DNA of 64,000 nucleotides from Seriola aureovittata (lineage: Eukaryota; Chordata; Actinopteri; Carangiformes; Carangidae). The notes under the pieces are model-generated. The model worked only from the letters and a program-made list of their open reading frames with translations, was not told the DNA's origin and did no database searches. The stretch lies in the NCBI RefSeq assembly GCF_021018895.1, contig NC_079377.1, forward strand, positions 13,416,501 to 13,480,500, in the 5' to 3' direction. Below, piece after piece: positions 1 through 11,325 of the stretch. How positions within the stretch are numbered: the first letter of the stretch is position 1; every line of letters starts with the position of its first letter. The translations under genes and the position numbers were made by a program.

Positions 1-579
1 ATTTTTATGCGATTTCTGGGACGTGCTGTGTAACTTGTGGAACTTCATATTTGGCTTGTTCTTTTGGAACATTGTTAATCCACCGTTCATGTGCAATTTG
101 CTTGAGTGTTTGTAAACAGCGTAGGTACAATCAACAGCAGAATGAGTGCTTACTGTCATTTCATTATGAATATGAAATTTATTTTCATTACTAATGACTG
201 TTTTTCTTTTCTCTTGTTCCCTGCCAATTGTTTCTTGCTGCTGCTGGTTGATTTGCCAGAGGAGGTTTGCTACTTGTAATTTTTTACTTAATTGTATTCT
301 CATCAAATAATACATCCTTGTCAGACACATTCCCCTGTTGCAGCAGCAAAAATATCTCCAGCTCTACGCTACCCTGCTTAAGAGCACCCAATGATTCTTT
401 GATCATTACTATTCAGTCCTGAGTGTGTTGCTATTATTAATAGTGATTTAAAAATAAAAAATTGCTGTCGCTTGTACAAATTGGCTTTGCAGTCATAACG
501 TGATATATGACAATTACTCTTTGAAACAGTAAATGAGTTTGTTGGACAAATATGAATTCAGGAGAATGAATACAAGTCG

Positions 580-599
580 GTGTGTGTGTGTGTGTGTGT
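580..599. repeat. (TG)n microsatellite
   Basis: A short TG dinucleotide run of about ten units, seen directly. It is probably length-polymorphic. No function is apparent. Confidence 0.9.
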
Positions 600-832
600 C
601 TACAGCTGTTGAAAGTGGTGTGGATGGTCACATGGGACAGGTGCACAGCTGTGTGTAGTTATGGGTAGGATGGGATAACTTTTTCTTTTTCTTGACGACC
701 TTTAACCTTTAACTGTCCAGGGAGGGATTATGGGATTGCTGTTCTGTTGGGTTTTGGGTTCTGAAGCTGACATGACACTATCTGCGGTATGTGACATTAT
801 TAGGAGTTTAGCGATAATGGTTACATAACCAT

Positions 833-835
<3 letters not shown>

Positions 836-863
<28 letters not shown>
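836..863. repeat. Poly(T) homopolymer, 28 bases
   Basis: An uninterrupted run of 28 T on the + strand. It could be the A-tail scar of an old minus-strand retroposon, but no recognisable element body or target duplication was seen beside it. Assembly length errors are common in such runs. Confidence 0.85.
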
Positions 864-867
<4 letters not shown>

Positions 868-1372
868 AGCTTTTTGGCTTGAAAATATTCTGAACTGAAC
901 TGTACCACCAACAACATTGTATTTGTATTTGCAGCGTCACATGATCAGACTTGTCTAAACTGTCTTGACAGACCCGGATGTGTGTTTTGTCAGGATGTGT
1001 AGATTCGAGGGTGGGTGATTTTGAAGCCATGGAAGTCTGATTATCCCAATTACACTGAGATGAGGAGTACATGTGGAGCACGCTGGGTCTCTTTGTCACA
1101 TCAACCTGACATCTTTATTTGTCCTGTTACCTTGGAAATGAGTGCTGTGAGGGAAAAGGAGGAAGATGAGGGTCTAACTCAAGACGTCTTAATATATCAG
1201 CGGCTGTGTGATGAATAACCCACTCTCCTTATGTGCACCGTGTTTCATCGTCCACAACATCAGTGTCTGATCTCTGGAGATGCTGATAATGTATGATTCT
1301 AGATGTGCAGAAAATTTAGCTTTTATTTGCAGTTTTGCAATGTGTTCAGTCATCATCCAAATACAACGGAAA

Positions 1373-1675
1373 TAGAGCTGAAACAATTAGTTGATTTAAT
1401 TAAGTCAATTGACAGAGGATTAATTTGGAGGATGCCAACTATTTTGATAACGTGTAATCTTTTCGGATTCTCTGTTTCCGGCTTCTCAAATCAGAGGATT
1501 TCATGCTTTGTCATGTAGGCTGTGATAGTGAACTGAATATCTTGTTTTGATAAAACGAACGATTTGAACCAGTCACCTTATCATCTGGGAAATTATTTAA
1601 ATATTTTCTGACATTTCACAGACAAAACAATTAATCAGGAAAATAAAGCCAATAATCAGTAGATTAATTGCTAAT
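1373..1675. repeat. Dispersed 'ATTAGTCGATTAAT'-type teleost repeat, decayed copy
   Basis: The left end reads GAGCTGAAACAATTAGTTGA. The right part contains TTTCACAGACAAAACAATTA followed by AATCAGTAGATTAATTGC. The same kind of AT-rich terminal sequence, with ATTAAT/GATTAA motifs at both ends and a body containing 'AAAGATATTCA' and 'AACAGAGAAAAGCAGC', recurs near 19.9, 45.9 and 53.6 kb. The terminal symmetry suggests a non-autonomous DNA element, but the family name is not certain. This copy is diverged and lacks much of the body. Confidence 0.5.
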
Positions 1676-1807
1676 AGAAAATCAGTGCTCTGCCTTTAGT
1701 GTGGTTTTGTGCTCAAACACTCAAAAGCAACTTGCAGCCATTTATTCAGAACTTGGTTTAGAGAGTGTTTATTGACTTTTTTTTTTAAAGTACTTTGAGG
1801 AAGTATT

Positions 1808-1985
1808 TTCCTTTTTATTAGATAGAGAAGAATAGGGAGTTGACAGGAAATGAGGGAGGTGGGGGGTGGGGGGGTGGATAACATAGAACAAAAGTCTCCG
1901 GCTGGATTTGAAGCCAGAACATTGCTATTACATGATCTGCTTTTAAACCCCTAGGCCATGAAAATGAACTCAAACTTCTTTCTAA
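1808..1985 (-). repeat. Degraded tRNA-derived SINE, minus strand
   Basis: On the minus strand it starts near CATGGCCTAGGGGTTTAAAA. It continues through a degenerate B-box (GGCTTCAAATCC), then a pyrimidine-rich body with CATTTCCTGTCAACTCCC, and ends near TCTATCTAATAAAAAGG. The better-preserved copy at 5967-6158 has the same order of landmarks: tRNA-like head, B-box, TTTCCTGTCACTC, then a short A-rich tail. The body is interrupted by a G-rich low-complexity run at about 1861-1874. SINEs of this tRNA-head type are common in percomorph fish. The exact family is inferred. Confidence 0.55.
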
Positions 1986-4233
1986 CAAAGAAATAGTCCC
2001 TATAAAACTGGCTCGATGACACCAGACGTAAATGAGAAAATATATCTTATGCGTTTTTATGTAATATTGGAAAACTGACCTTTTAAGATTAAGACTGATT
2101 CTCTTTCCACCAGTTGCAATATTAGGTTTTCCTGAATCAGATTTAGTGTCTGCAGTTGTCAGTTTGTGTTGCAGAGTGTGTTTGCTGGTTAACTGCTGTG
2201 TAAATGACTGCTGGAGGCCAGTTCTCCAACTGTCCACCACACTGTCGTACTGCTACCACTGCTTTTTGCTGCTGGCGGCCACTGAGTCGACCATCAGCCA
2301 CACCAGCAGCCTCTCAAGCTGTCTCTCAGGGTGTGGTTTCCTGAGTCCACGCACTGAGCACACACACACACACATTTCATGTCTGCTAGTTGATGTAGCA
2401 TGGTGGTGGGCTGTTACTGCCTGCTGGTCCATAACTCACAGAGTCAGGTTACTCTGCTACGTGGAGGGAAGATAAACACTAGCCCCGGGGGCGGAGTGGT
2501 CATTGTGTTGAGGAGCACACGCTTACGAATAACAGGCCTGTGTTTACTGGCGGAGTCAGAAGAGTGGTCACAAAGAAAATGCTTTCAGTTTCTGTGCTGG
2601 TGGTGAGTTCGTTTTTCATTTCCTCATAGAAGTGGCCTCTTTTTCTTGAGTCTGAATGTTAGTGTTGATAACACACAGAATGCCGACGCACAGAACAATT
2701 CCCTGTCAGCAGTAGCGCTGTGCAGCATTGTCTGCGTTGTCAGTAGCTTTGAGGCTGTCACACTTGAATACACTAAACAGCTGTAGCTGCCTGGAGAAAT
2801 TCAAGCTGCACCCTGTTTTGAGCAGTCAGTGTTGTGTAATTTTTGATGGCACTGAACTTAACAGTATTAATTACAGGGAAGCAGTGGGTGAATTCCTAAG
2901 ACATGGTCATCTCGTATGACGGCAAGTACAAGGACATTTGGAAACTCTTTGGTAACACATTAGGTATGGAGTCAGCAAGGTGACTGGTCTCAGAAAATTT
3001 CCACTGCAATTAGCAATCTCCCACTGTCAAACAATGCTTGCTGGGATTAGTCAAGTGATAACCTCCTAATTTGTGATTGGGGGTTAAACTGGTGCAAGTG
3101 AACAAGGGTGCCTATAGTAGATGCTCTGCTATTTCTTTATTTGGTCACATCATCCCAATAATTATGAGGAAAGATGGCTTCTTAGGCCACAGTGACACAC
3201 TTAATCAGTATGGACAACCTCTATAAACATGCTCCTAAATCTGATATCTATAATAGCCAGCATGCTAGTATGTGTCTGACCCTGTCTTTCATGTCATGTC
3301 TCCTTCACATATTTCAGATTTGAATGGCTTATCTATGAAGAAATTGTGTTTAAAACAATAAATGTTAATTTCACATAAAATCTAACTTGTTCATGGCGAT
3401 TTCAAATGAGTGGACAGCCCCTTTGGACTTACCAGACTGATGCAATTCACCCACACAAGCGAACATTGGTTTAAAAAAAAAAATTAAAAAAAATAGAACA
3501 TCCAGGAAGTAAGTCTTAAGATTATTGCAAGGCCATCAAAATGTTAAAGTTTAGCAAGAATTCATGAAATTGCTGGTTGGCTAAATCGAAGTAAAGTTGC
3601 ACTTCACCTGCTGTGTATCCTTCAGTTCATCAACAGTGCCCTGACATGAAGCACAAGACTGCATCAACTGAGAAGGGGCTCGGTTCTGCTGAGAATGTGT
3701 CAGAAATGAAAGCCGCTCGCTACTTAGGTTTTTGAATTTTATTTTCATGCTCCAAAGAAGTGTAGCAGCACAGAGGTGTCATTTTTTTCTAACAGGAAGT
3801 GTTTGGCGATGTTGCACCTGTTAACTCAGTGTAACTCAATCAGGATTTGAGCTTGGCTAAATTCCTGAAATGCAAACATTGTTTTCAAGTTTGCATGGGT
3901 ACCTGTATGTAATTGTGCAAACAATTTATTTAGCTTGATACTAGTATTCTGCCTAAAATTGTTACCGTAACTACAGACTTGATATAATTATGATTTGGAC
4001 ACTTGCAAAAGAAATTAGGAAAATTAGAAAATTAGGTCTCTTATTTTGCCTGTATATAATAAGACAGAGGGCTCTAGCTTCCTCTGTTCTGTGTTCTACT
4101 TCCCCTTCACTGTATATACGATAGCACAGAGACTGTAGCATATAGTCGTGTGTGTGTGTGTTCTGTGGAGGGTATCTAGTGTAACTGACTGACTAATTTT
4201 TAACAATTTCAGTTCCTGTCTCTGCGTTCTTAA

Positions 4234-4572
4234 GTTCTGATGTGTTTGCACTTTTCTCCCTGCTTTTGCTCTCCGGATATTTCATTCTGCTCTTCAAGCG
4301 AAATCAGTACTGCATCCACCTTCCACTCCTTCTCTTATCTTCCCATCACACATCAAATATTCCAACAGGATCTTGTCAAAAACTTGAATCAGCCAGGCAT
4401 TGATATGTTATTTTCCCTTTTACTTACTGGTATTTACTGGTTCTTACCAGCAGCTTGTGGAGGTTTGCAGAGAGATAAGGATGATTGTACTCCCAGGCAA
4501 ATCACATACACAGTCCTTCCCTCTTTGATTTGCAGCTGGTCTGGCTGCATTAAACCCATACTACTGTACAAA
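4234..4572. repeat. Dispersed repeat, copy A (pairs with 8471-8855)
   Basis: This segment and 8471-8855 share a collinear series of matching blocks in the same orientation. These are TTTGCACTTTTCTCCCT; CTTATCTTCCCATCACACA; ATCTTGTCAAAA; GATATGTTATTTTCCC; TTACTGGTATTTA; AATCACATACA; TTGCAGCT..GTCTGG; and ACCCATACTAC. Indels and substitutions separate the blocks. A 137-codon open frame (4240-4653) crosses this copy, but the frame is not conserved in copy B, so I do not call it a gene. Whether this is a mobile element or an old local duplication cannot be told from two copies. Confidence 0.7.
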
Positions 4573-5249
4573 TCAATGTCAGTAACATGTTGTTTGACTA
4601 TGTTATTTAGCTGTAAGGTAGGTTTAACATTTTATCTAATCGAAATCATTTGAAATCGCATATCAGATCTATTTAGGTTCAACTTCCACTATTTGTTTAA
4701 AAGAAAAAAAAAAAAAAGACTAAATTCTGATTCACAAAAAATCTTTAATCTCTAAATCTCTAATCACCTCTTCTTGGATGAGAAGGCAGAAGCAGCAGCT
4801 TTGAGTGGCTGTCTAATGATTAAAAAATAGACAAGTACATTTTGAGTCTGGCCTTTGGGTAAGGTACTTAGGGAATTAATGTTAATTAACTACAGGCTAC
4901 AGGTGATATCATCTGCTGCTGGTAAAGTTTGTCATTTCAACTAGTGAAACTTTCATAACTGGGGAAAAAAAAATGCAAGGCCCACTGTCTGAATATTTGG
5001 TGCAGTGCTCTTTGTTAATAAAAAAGATAAAAGATTCAATAAGAAGTTTGTTTGAACTCTAGTGATTCCGGGTGATTTTTCAAAACTGAAAACAAATTCA
5101 CAATACAGTTATCATCAACAATAGCTGTGGAGCGAGTTCATTTGGTCTCCCTTTTTTAAATTTGAATTCGACTTTTTTTTCTTTTCAAGGTAATGTCAAG
5201 TCACTAGTAAATGGCATTTTAGTTGGACCTTGGATCCAGATCTTAAAAA

Positions 5250-5470
5250 GAATATTTAGACATTTTAGGAAAAACACCTGCTTGCCCTCTTGTCGAGAGT
5301 TAGATGAGAAGATTAATAGAATTTAGTGTTAAGACTGGAAACGGGGAAATGGTTAGCCTGCATCCATAGGTAAAAATGAATTTACCCACCAGCATCTCTA
5401 AGGCTCACTGTTCTGTACTAAAATTGGAATTGTTTAACATTTCTTTGCCGAACCGTGTCTTCCTGAAATC
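5250..5470. repeat. Dispersed 'AGACTGGAAAC...GGTTAGCCTG' repeat, diverged copy
   Basis: It contains CATTTTAGGAAAAACACCTG, then AGAGTTAGATGAGAAGATTA, then AAGACTGGAAACGGGGAAAT and GGTTAGCCTG, then CCACCAGCATCTCTAAGGCTCACT. The same landmark order (AGAAGATGCCGCTCATATC, GCTACAGCCAGCAG, TTAGCATAAAGATTGG, AGCCTGG) is clearer at 55580-55885, with another piece at 57725-57935. This is a dispersed element familiar from many teleost genomes. No coding capacity is visible. Confidence 0.55.
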
Positions 5471-5966
5471 TCTGTCAAACCGTAAAAATGTCTTTACACA
5501 TACTGTAAGCTGTCGCAAAGTCTGAATTATTTGAAATTTAATTCTAACCACCAAGATGAGAGTGTGGAGTAAAAAGGAACTTACTTTTCAGGTGAATTTC
5601 AGTACTTGCTTCATTCTGAAAGGGATTTGTTTCTAGGCTTTTTTGGCAGGATTGGATTGATTTCACTGACACATGCTTTCTGAGTAGGGAAAATAAAAGT
5701 TTGATGTTAAAATACAAAAAAAAAAAAAGGCATTTCTTTTATAACATGATGAATTTGACTGAAGGTGAATGTGATGTCATGTAATTTTGACTTGAAACAG
5801 AATGAATGAAAGCGCTCCTCTCAGGGCCTGGTAGGAAATCGATGATGAGGTTAAGGTTGAAGGGAGTTCAACAATTTTCTTTTTTTTTTTCTTTTTATTT
5901 GTCAGAGTCTCTTCACATCACTACAGTGAGGCAAGAATTCATGAGAATTGTCGACATTAAGTTTTT

Positions 5967-6158
5967 TTTTTTAAGTATATTTTTGGGCTTTTTATGCCTT
6001 TAATGGACAGTATAGTGGAGAGTGACAGGAAACAGGGAGGCAGAGAGAGGGGGAATGACATGCAGCGAAAGGCCGATGCGGGATTCGAACCGGGGCCGAC
6101 TGCAGTGAGGACTGTAGCCTCTACACATGGGGCGCCTGCTTAGACCACTACGCCCTGA
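5967..6158 (-). repeat. tRNA-derived SINE, minus strand
   Basis: On the minus strand the element begins GGGCGTAGTGGTCTAAGCAG (an A-box-like region). It carries a near-perfect RNA polymerase III B-box, GGTTCGAATCC, then TGCATGTCATTCCCCCTCTC, TTTCCTGTCACTCTCC, and a tail CCATTAAAGGCATAAAAAGC followed by CCCAAAAA. The B-box with tRNA-like head and the short A-rich tail are diagnostic of a tRNA SINE. The body matches a SINE type I know as abundant in percomorph fish. It lies in intron or 5' flank, antisense to marchf8. It is not a functional tRNA gene, because it does not fold as a complete cloverleaf. Confidence 0.85.
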
Positions 6159-6244
6159 ACTTTGAATGGCCCATTCCTGTGTATCCAGGGCAGAGCCAAT
6201 TCTAGTTACGCTACTGAAAATGAATCATTTTCTGTGAATTAATG

Positions 6245-6366
6245 GAGTGAGTGAGTGAGTGAGTGAGTGAGTGAGTGAGTGAGTGAGTGAGTGAGTGAGT
6301 GAGTGAGTGAGTGAGTGAGTGAGTGAGTGAGTGAGTGAGTGAGTGAGTGAGTGAGTGAGTGAGTGA

Positions 6367-6420
<54 letters not shown>
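6245..6420. repeat. Compound microsatellite (GAGT)32 + (GT)24
   Basis: There are 32 perfect GAGT tetranucleotides (6245-6372) followed directly by 24 perfect GT units (6373-6420). It is read directly from the sequence. The perfection over 176 bp implies recent expansion and probable polymorphism. The reverse-strand frame of Thr/His/Ser repeats through it is an artefact. Confidence 0.97.
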
Positions 6421-6421
<1 letters not shown>

Positions 6422-7107
6422 CCTATTAGCATCTTTTTTTTATCCCTTTTGTCTCTCTTTCTTCACACCTCCTTGAAAGCTGAGAAAGATTGTGTAAAAA
6501 GTGAAGGTCGTTTTCGCAAATGTTGTTAAAACCCCAGAGAAATTTTGTTTGGGGTGTGTAAAAAGCATCAGCTCTTGCGTTTTCCCGAGCAACAAGTCTG
6601 TTTATCCCAGATGTCTATTCAGAGCTCATTTCGCCAACCACACAATTAATCACATCCAAACTGGGACTCATTAGCATATAATCAAATAGGACAGCAAACA
6701 GAAGCAGTGCGAATGCAGTAAACTTAAATATCACGGAAGTTTTTGATTAATCCGGCATATAGGGTAAATAGGCATAGAGACATTTAGGAGGTAGAGAAGT
6801 TAGTCAGATTGCTCTGGCTCTGATAAATGTTGCAGCTACATTTGAAATGACAATGAGCTAAAAAAAAAAAAAAAAAAAACATTATGATAATTTATTCCCA
6901 GTACGATATGAAAAAGTGTTGAAGTAATCACCAGTCCCGGAGCTCAGTGCAGCACAGGCTCTGTGTGTTTGTGTGCTTGCTTATGAAATTATACAATGTC
7001 AGCGACGGTTAAATTATCTAACAGTTTAAGTTTGAAATTTAGATTTGTTTAACACTTTATCTAAAACTTGGGAAGAACTGCAGTGCCAGATTTGTTGCGT
7101 CTCCATT

Positions 7108-7110
<3 letters not shown>

Positions 7111-7146
<36 letters not shown>
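7111..7146. repeat. (GT)18 microsatellite
   Basis: Eighteen perfect GT units, seen directly, in intronic or flanking sequence. No function is evident. Confidence 0.95.
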
Positions 7147-7148
<2 letters not shown>

Positions 7149-8470
7149 CAGGTTTTATCAGAGGAGCCCATCAGGTTTTACTGATGCTCTGTTAATCTGT
7201 GTGTGAGCGTGTGTGAGTTCTGGCAGGGCATTAAGTCCAATCATTGCTGCCAACACAGCTATGGCATCTGTGCCATGATGAAATTAATGTCCCCCTTCTC
7301 TCTCCCCTGACTTGAACCTTTCAGCAGAGGCACTAGTCCAACATACAGGCATATTTGTAGCTTTTTCGTTTTTAGAAAGTCCTGTCCTGCCATAAAAGGA
7401 ATTCAGTGACAAAGTGACACATCCCTACAGGGAACAGCGATAAAAGCTGGAAATTGCATTTTCAAGCATTAGTCTGTACCTGCAAAATGAACTCAGAATA
7501 CATTTCCGTGAAAGTCAAATTTCTGAGAACTGTCTTAATGAGGAACACACACCATAGACAGCTGTTATTGCACCATATTCTTTTCAGTTTCCAAATGATT
7601 CTCTCTATAACTGTAAAATCAGCTTACGATAACAGAGTAAGTGGGAGAGCAGACTCTTTTCCGTTCGTAATGAGTCAACACAATGCATGTATTGAACTCA
7701 CTTGAAATCCAGAATGTAATATCTCTTAAACCGAGCGTTTTTAAGATCCTATCTGATGTGTGCTGTAACTCTCTTTCATAACCCACCAATCCTCGGGGAA
7801 GACACCTCTTTAAATATAGACTATAGCTGTAGTACAGTAATGTTCGGATTGATTGATACACAGCCTACTTTTTCTGCCTGGTTGCGCATCAGAACCGAAG
7901 AACGGGATCTCAGCCATATCTCAGGTCTGATCTGACAGCGGGGACGCAGAGGGGCCTCTTGGTAAACTGAATAACAGCAGAGCGCAGCTGAGCAGAACGC
8001 AGAGGAGACAGGACTGTGATTTACCTGGTGCAGGAGCAGAGAGGAAGAGCTGGAGACATGGGCTGAATTGTCTGTCTTCGAAATAAATGGACTTCAGTGG
8101 GATAATAGGAGCTATAATAATATTTTGATGGCCTTGTCTTTATAGAGAGCCATTGCTTGCATAAGGTCTTCAAACTCCTCACATGCAAAGCAAAACCATC
8201 AATAACTCAGTTAGCCTTGGTCTAATGTAAGTGGTGCATGACAAAATTTAAAGAGCCTGAACCACACAAACTATTTCTCCTGTAGAGACAAGTTACTGAA
8301 TATTAGACTCCTAACAGCCTGGTGTAGCTGTTGTGTGGCTAACCGAGCCACCTGACAAAAGGCTAACGTTGGTTTGCTATTATTTTAACATCATGTTTTA
8401 GAGAGAAGTGTTAAGGGGGTAATATGGAGTATTGTCGACATATCTGACCTGAAACCCATTAAACAGCTGT

Positions 8471-8855
8471 TTGATGTTTTTGCACTTTTCTCCCTAGTTT
8501 TACTCTCCAGATATTTAATTCTGCACGTCCTGCTTGTTCTGTAGCCACCCTCCGGTTACTCTCTCTGTTTCTTATCTTCCCATCACACACTCGCACAAAC
8601 AATTCAACCACATCTTGTCAAAACTCTTATCAGGTTCTCTTTGAGTCAGCCAAGCCTTGATATGTTATTTTCCCCTTTCCTTACTGGTATTTAATTTTTT
8701 TTTTTGCCTTGTCAGAAGTAAATTTCCCTCTGGACAGAAAATAATGATTGTTTTTCACAGAAAAATCACATACAGAAAAAGTATTATTATTTTTCCTTGT
8801 TGACTTGCAGCTTGTCTGGTATACCCATACTTAGACCCATACTACAGCTATAACT
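8471..8855. repeat. Dispersed repeat, copy B (pairs with 4234-4572)
   Basis: This is the second copy of the repeat at 4234-4572, in the same orientation and about 4.2 kb downstream. It matches through TTTGCACTTTTCTCCCT, ATCTTCCCATCACACA, TTGATATGTTATTTTCCC and GACTTGCAGCTTGTCTGG. It holds extra sequence in the middle (a T-run and an 'AAATTTCCCTCTGGACAGAA' segment), so one copy has gained or the other lost about 50 bp. No shared open frame is kept. Confidence 0.7.
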
Positions 8856-9220
8856 GCTGTGTAGCTAACTGTGGTTGAATGTGGTTAACCTATCTGACCT
8901 GAAACTGAGTAAATGATACCAGTTAAGGTGCCATCAGGTGGAGGACTTTACATAAACTAAGGATTTATGAATCACTGCTGTTTACTTAAAACCCGTCCTC
9001 ACTCCTAGTGTGACAGTTTCATATAACCAGTCAGAGGTGCATGCATTTATCTGTAGCTATTGTCCCCTTGACAGCTTAAACTGATCCCTGGAGCTGCTGC
9101 CATGGCAACAGGACAGTGTCCAATTGCAACCACAGGAGACCTGTGATTGGTTGGAGAGCTGCTGGATTTGTAGTTTTTAATATTGTTGCAGTGAACTCTG
9201 ACTGGCAGCCCGCCTGGAAG

Positions 9221-9236
9221 ACACACACATGCACAC

Positions 9237-9310
<74 letters not shown>

Positions 9311-9384
9311 GAAATGGCCTGATGTCACACCCAAGGGACCTCCTGACAGCTTGATTGATATATGTGTATGTATTTGTATGTATT

Positions 9385-9467
<83 letters not shown>
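9221..9467. repeat. Facing (CA)n and (TG)n tracts around an 82 bp spacer
   Basis: A CA tract (interrupted from 9221, perfect 9242-9308) is followed after 82 bp by a perfect TG tract (9391-9467). The two tracts are reverse complements of each other, so the unit is an inverted repeat with arms of about 67-77 bp. It may form a cruciform or hairpin, or Z-DNA in each arm. The spacer ends with a degenerate ATGTGTATGTATTTGTATGT stretch, which suggests that the TG tract grew from a related motif. Confidence 0.92.
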
Positions 9468-9470
<3 letters not shown>

Positions 9471-10640
9471 CATATGGCGATAGTGTAATCCTGCCTGTCT
9501 ATCCAGCACATCCTTTGCCCCATTAGTGCAACCTCTCAGTCCAACAAAGACCTTAGGCTTGAAACACAGTGCCAATTAAGAATGGAGTGGAGGACTGTAC
9601 CGCAGTTGTTATTCTTTAGATGTCCAGTAATGAGCTGGCTGCTGCAGCGGCAGTCTGTGTTGTGGCCACAGTGATGGATGCTGTTGGTGTTTTTCATTGG
9701 ACTGCTGCAAAAACATTTGAATGAACCACATCTCTCTCAAATGTAGTGCACATGACACAAGACCATCTAGATTTATTTTGTTCATCCCTCTTATTTACCT
9801 CAAATCATAGCTCGGGGAATGACTTGAGAATGCCTGCTTTGTAATTAATACAATCGTTTGCAACTGAAATACAGGAGGAGCTTTAATGATACTACCATGT
9901 GATGATGCCCTCAAGTGGGTAACTTTGTCTCCTGACCCATGCTCGTTTACTGTAACTCATTAGCCACACACACACACACACACACACAGTATGACTCCAA
10001 GTGGTCTTTGCCCATCAAAGTGACCTGTATTCTTCAGCCATGGCTCACAGCGACGTCACATAATGACTGAATATACAGATACACACTGTGCTGCGTAACT
10101 CACTACAAAAAAATACACTTTGGGTGTGAATCAGCAGCTCAAGACAGAAAAGTGAGTTTTCTGTATGTTTTCTGACATTGTTTTCTACATCATGGTATTG
10201 AGTTAACCATGATACTGTATAGACTCATTTAAATTAGCTACCTCATCAGGGCTGATGGGAGAAAATCAAAGAGGAAACATCACCAGCCTTCAGAACGGCT
10301 AGAGTGTTCCTTGGTGCAGACTTTCCAAGTGTCTGAAACTCTGAATACTGGAGGGATGAACAGCGTCCTTGCAAACGATTTTCTCTTATGCTGTGTTTTT
10401 ATGATGGTGGTGAAGAGAGCTGTCAAATGTAGGTCTCGCATTGCTGGTTAGTTGGGTGGAGATGTGGAGATTGTGAAGGCCATATGCCCTTATGCCCTGT
10501 CTGGAAACACATGCGTATTTCCTGACATTTCATAGACTATAGAGAGAATAATCTGCAGATTATATTAAAATAACCGTTAGTTGCAATGCTATACAATATT
10601 TGTCAATAATTATAACTCTCCTATGGATAGAATTTATATT

Positions 10641-11325
10641 AAACTGTGTTTGCTACAGAGATGTTATACAACGGTTATTTCCGACCAAGTAACTTGATTG
10701 GACGAGAGGCATCCCATGAGTGCTGATAAACAGCACTGGGACTTTTAACTACATGTATCACTCCGCTTCACAGGTGTTCTATTAACCATTAATCAGCGTT
10801 ACATTAATGGTCGTTATCTATCTCAGATTACAACAAACTTTGCAAAGATGAATTTCCAGAAATAATTTTTGAATTAAATGATGTATGGTCTTCAGAAGAG
10901 GATGAAGGGAAGAAGCCTGGCTACTTTGGCGCACTCCTGAGGTAACGTGTAGACGAAGTAGCAAGCTAGTGTGCACTGTGTGGGTCAGGTAAATATTTGT
11001 GTTGCTAAGCAACAGTCCAGTGCAAGTCCAATTGCAGAACTACTTTTGTTGGCATTGCCAAATAAATGATGAAAACAGACAAATCATAATCTGTTGTAAC
11101 TTATTTAACTGATGGCGCTCGTAGAACTGTTGCATAAAAGCAATATCACACTTGAGGTCGTGATGTTGTACTGAACATTAGCATGGCTGTGATTGTCTTC
11201 GGTACTCTGCCTGCGTCCTTGTACCTATGACCCGTTCACAGTAGTGCTGATATTGAGTACAACATCACGAACTCGAGTGTGATATTGCTGAACTGTGTGT
11301 TTGCTACAGAGATAATATATAGGTG
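10641..11325. mobile_element. Putative non-autonomous DNA element with strong inverted repeat
   Basis: Near its right end are two 33 bp inverted arms, 11140-11172 and 11256-11288. They match at 31 of 33 positions and face each other across 83 bp. In addition, CTGTG..TTTGCTACAGAGAT occurs as a direct repeat at about 10645 and about 11293, roughly 650 bp apart. No transposase frame is present. The structure suggests a MITE-like insertion or the remnant of a larger DNA transposon. Superfamily and exact ends could not be fixed by eye. Confidence 0.45.

Noticed and set aside
4240..4653. 137-codon open frame on the + strand
   Set aside because: It lies across a dispersed repeat whose second copy at 8471-8855 does not keep the frame. 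The composition looks random.
6080..6158. Possible tRNA gene from the perfect B-box on the minus strand
   Set aside because: It is the tRNA-like head of a SINE. The body and tail continue as SINE sequence, and a full cloverleaf is not formed.
6245..6420. Regularly spaced repeats as a CRISPR array
   Set aside because: The unit is four bases with no spacers. This is a simple microsatellite in a vertebrate genome.
7860..8090. GC-richer patch as a non-coding first exon of marchf8
   Set aside because: No clear donor, promoter element or transcript evidence can be seen. I mention it only as a place to look.
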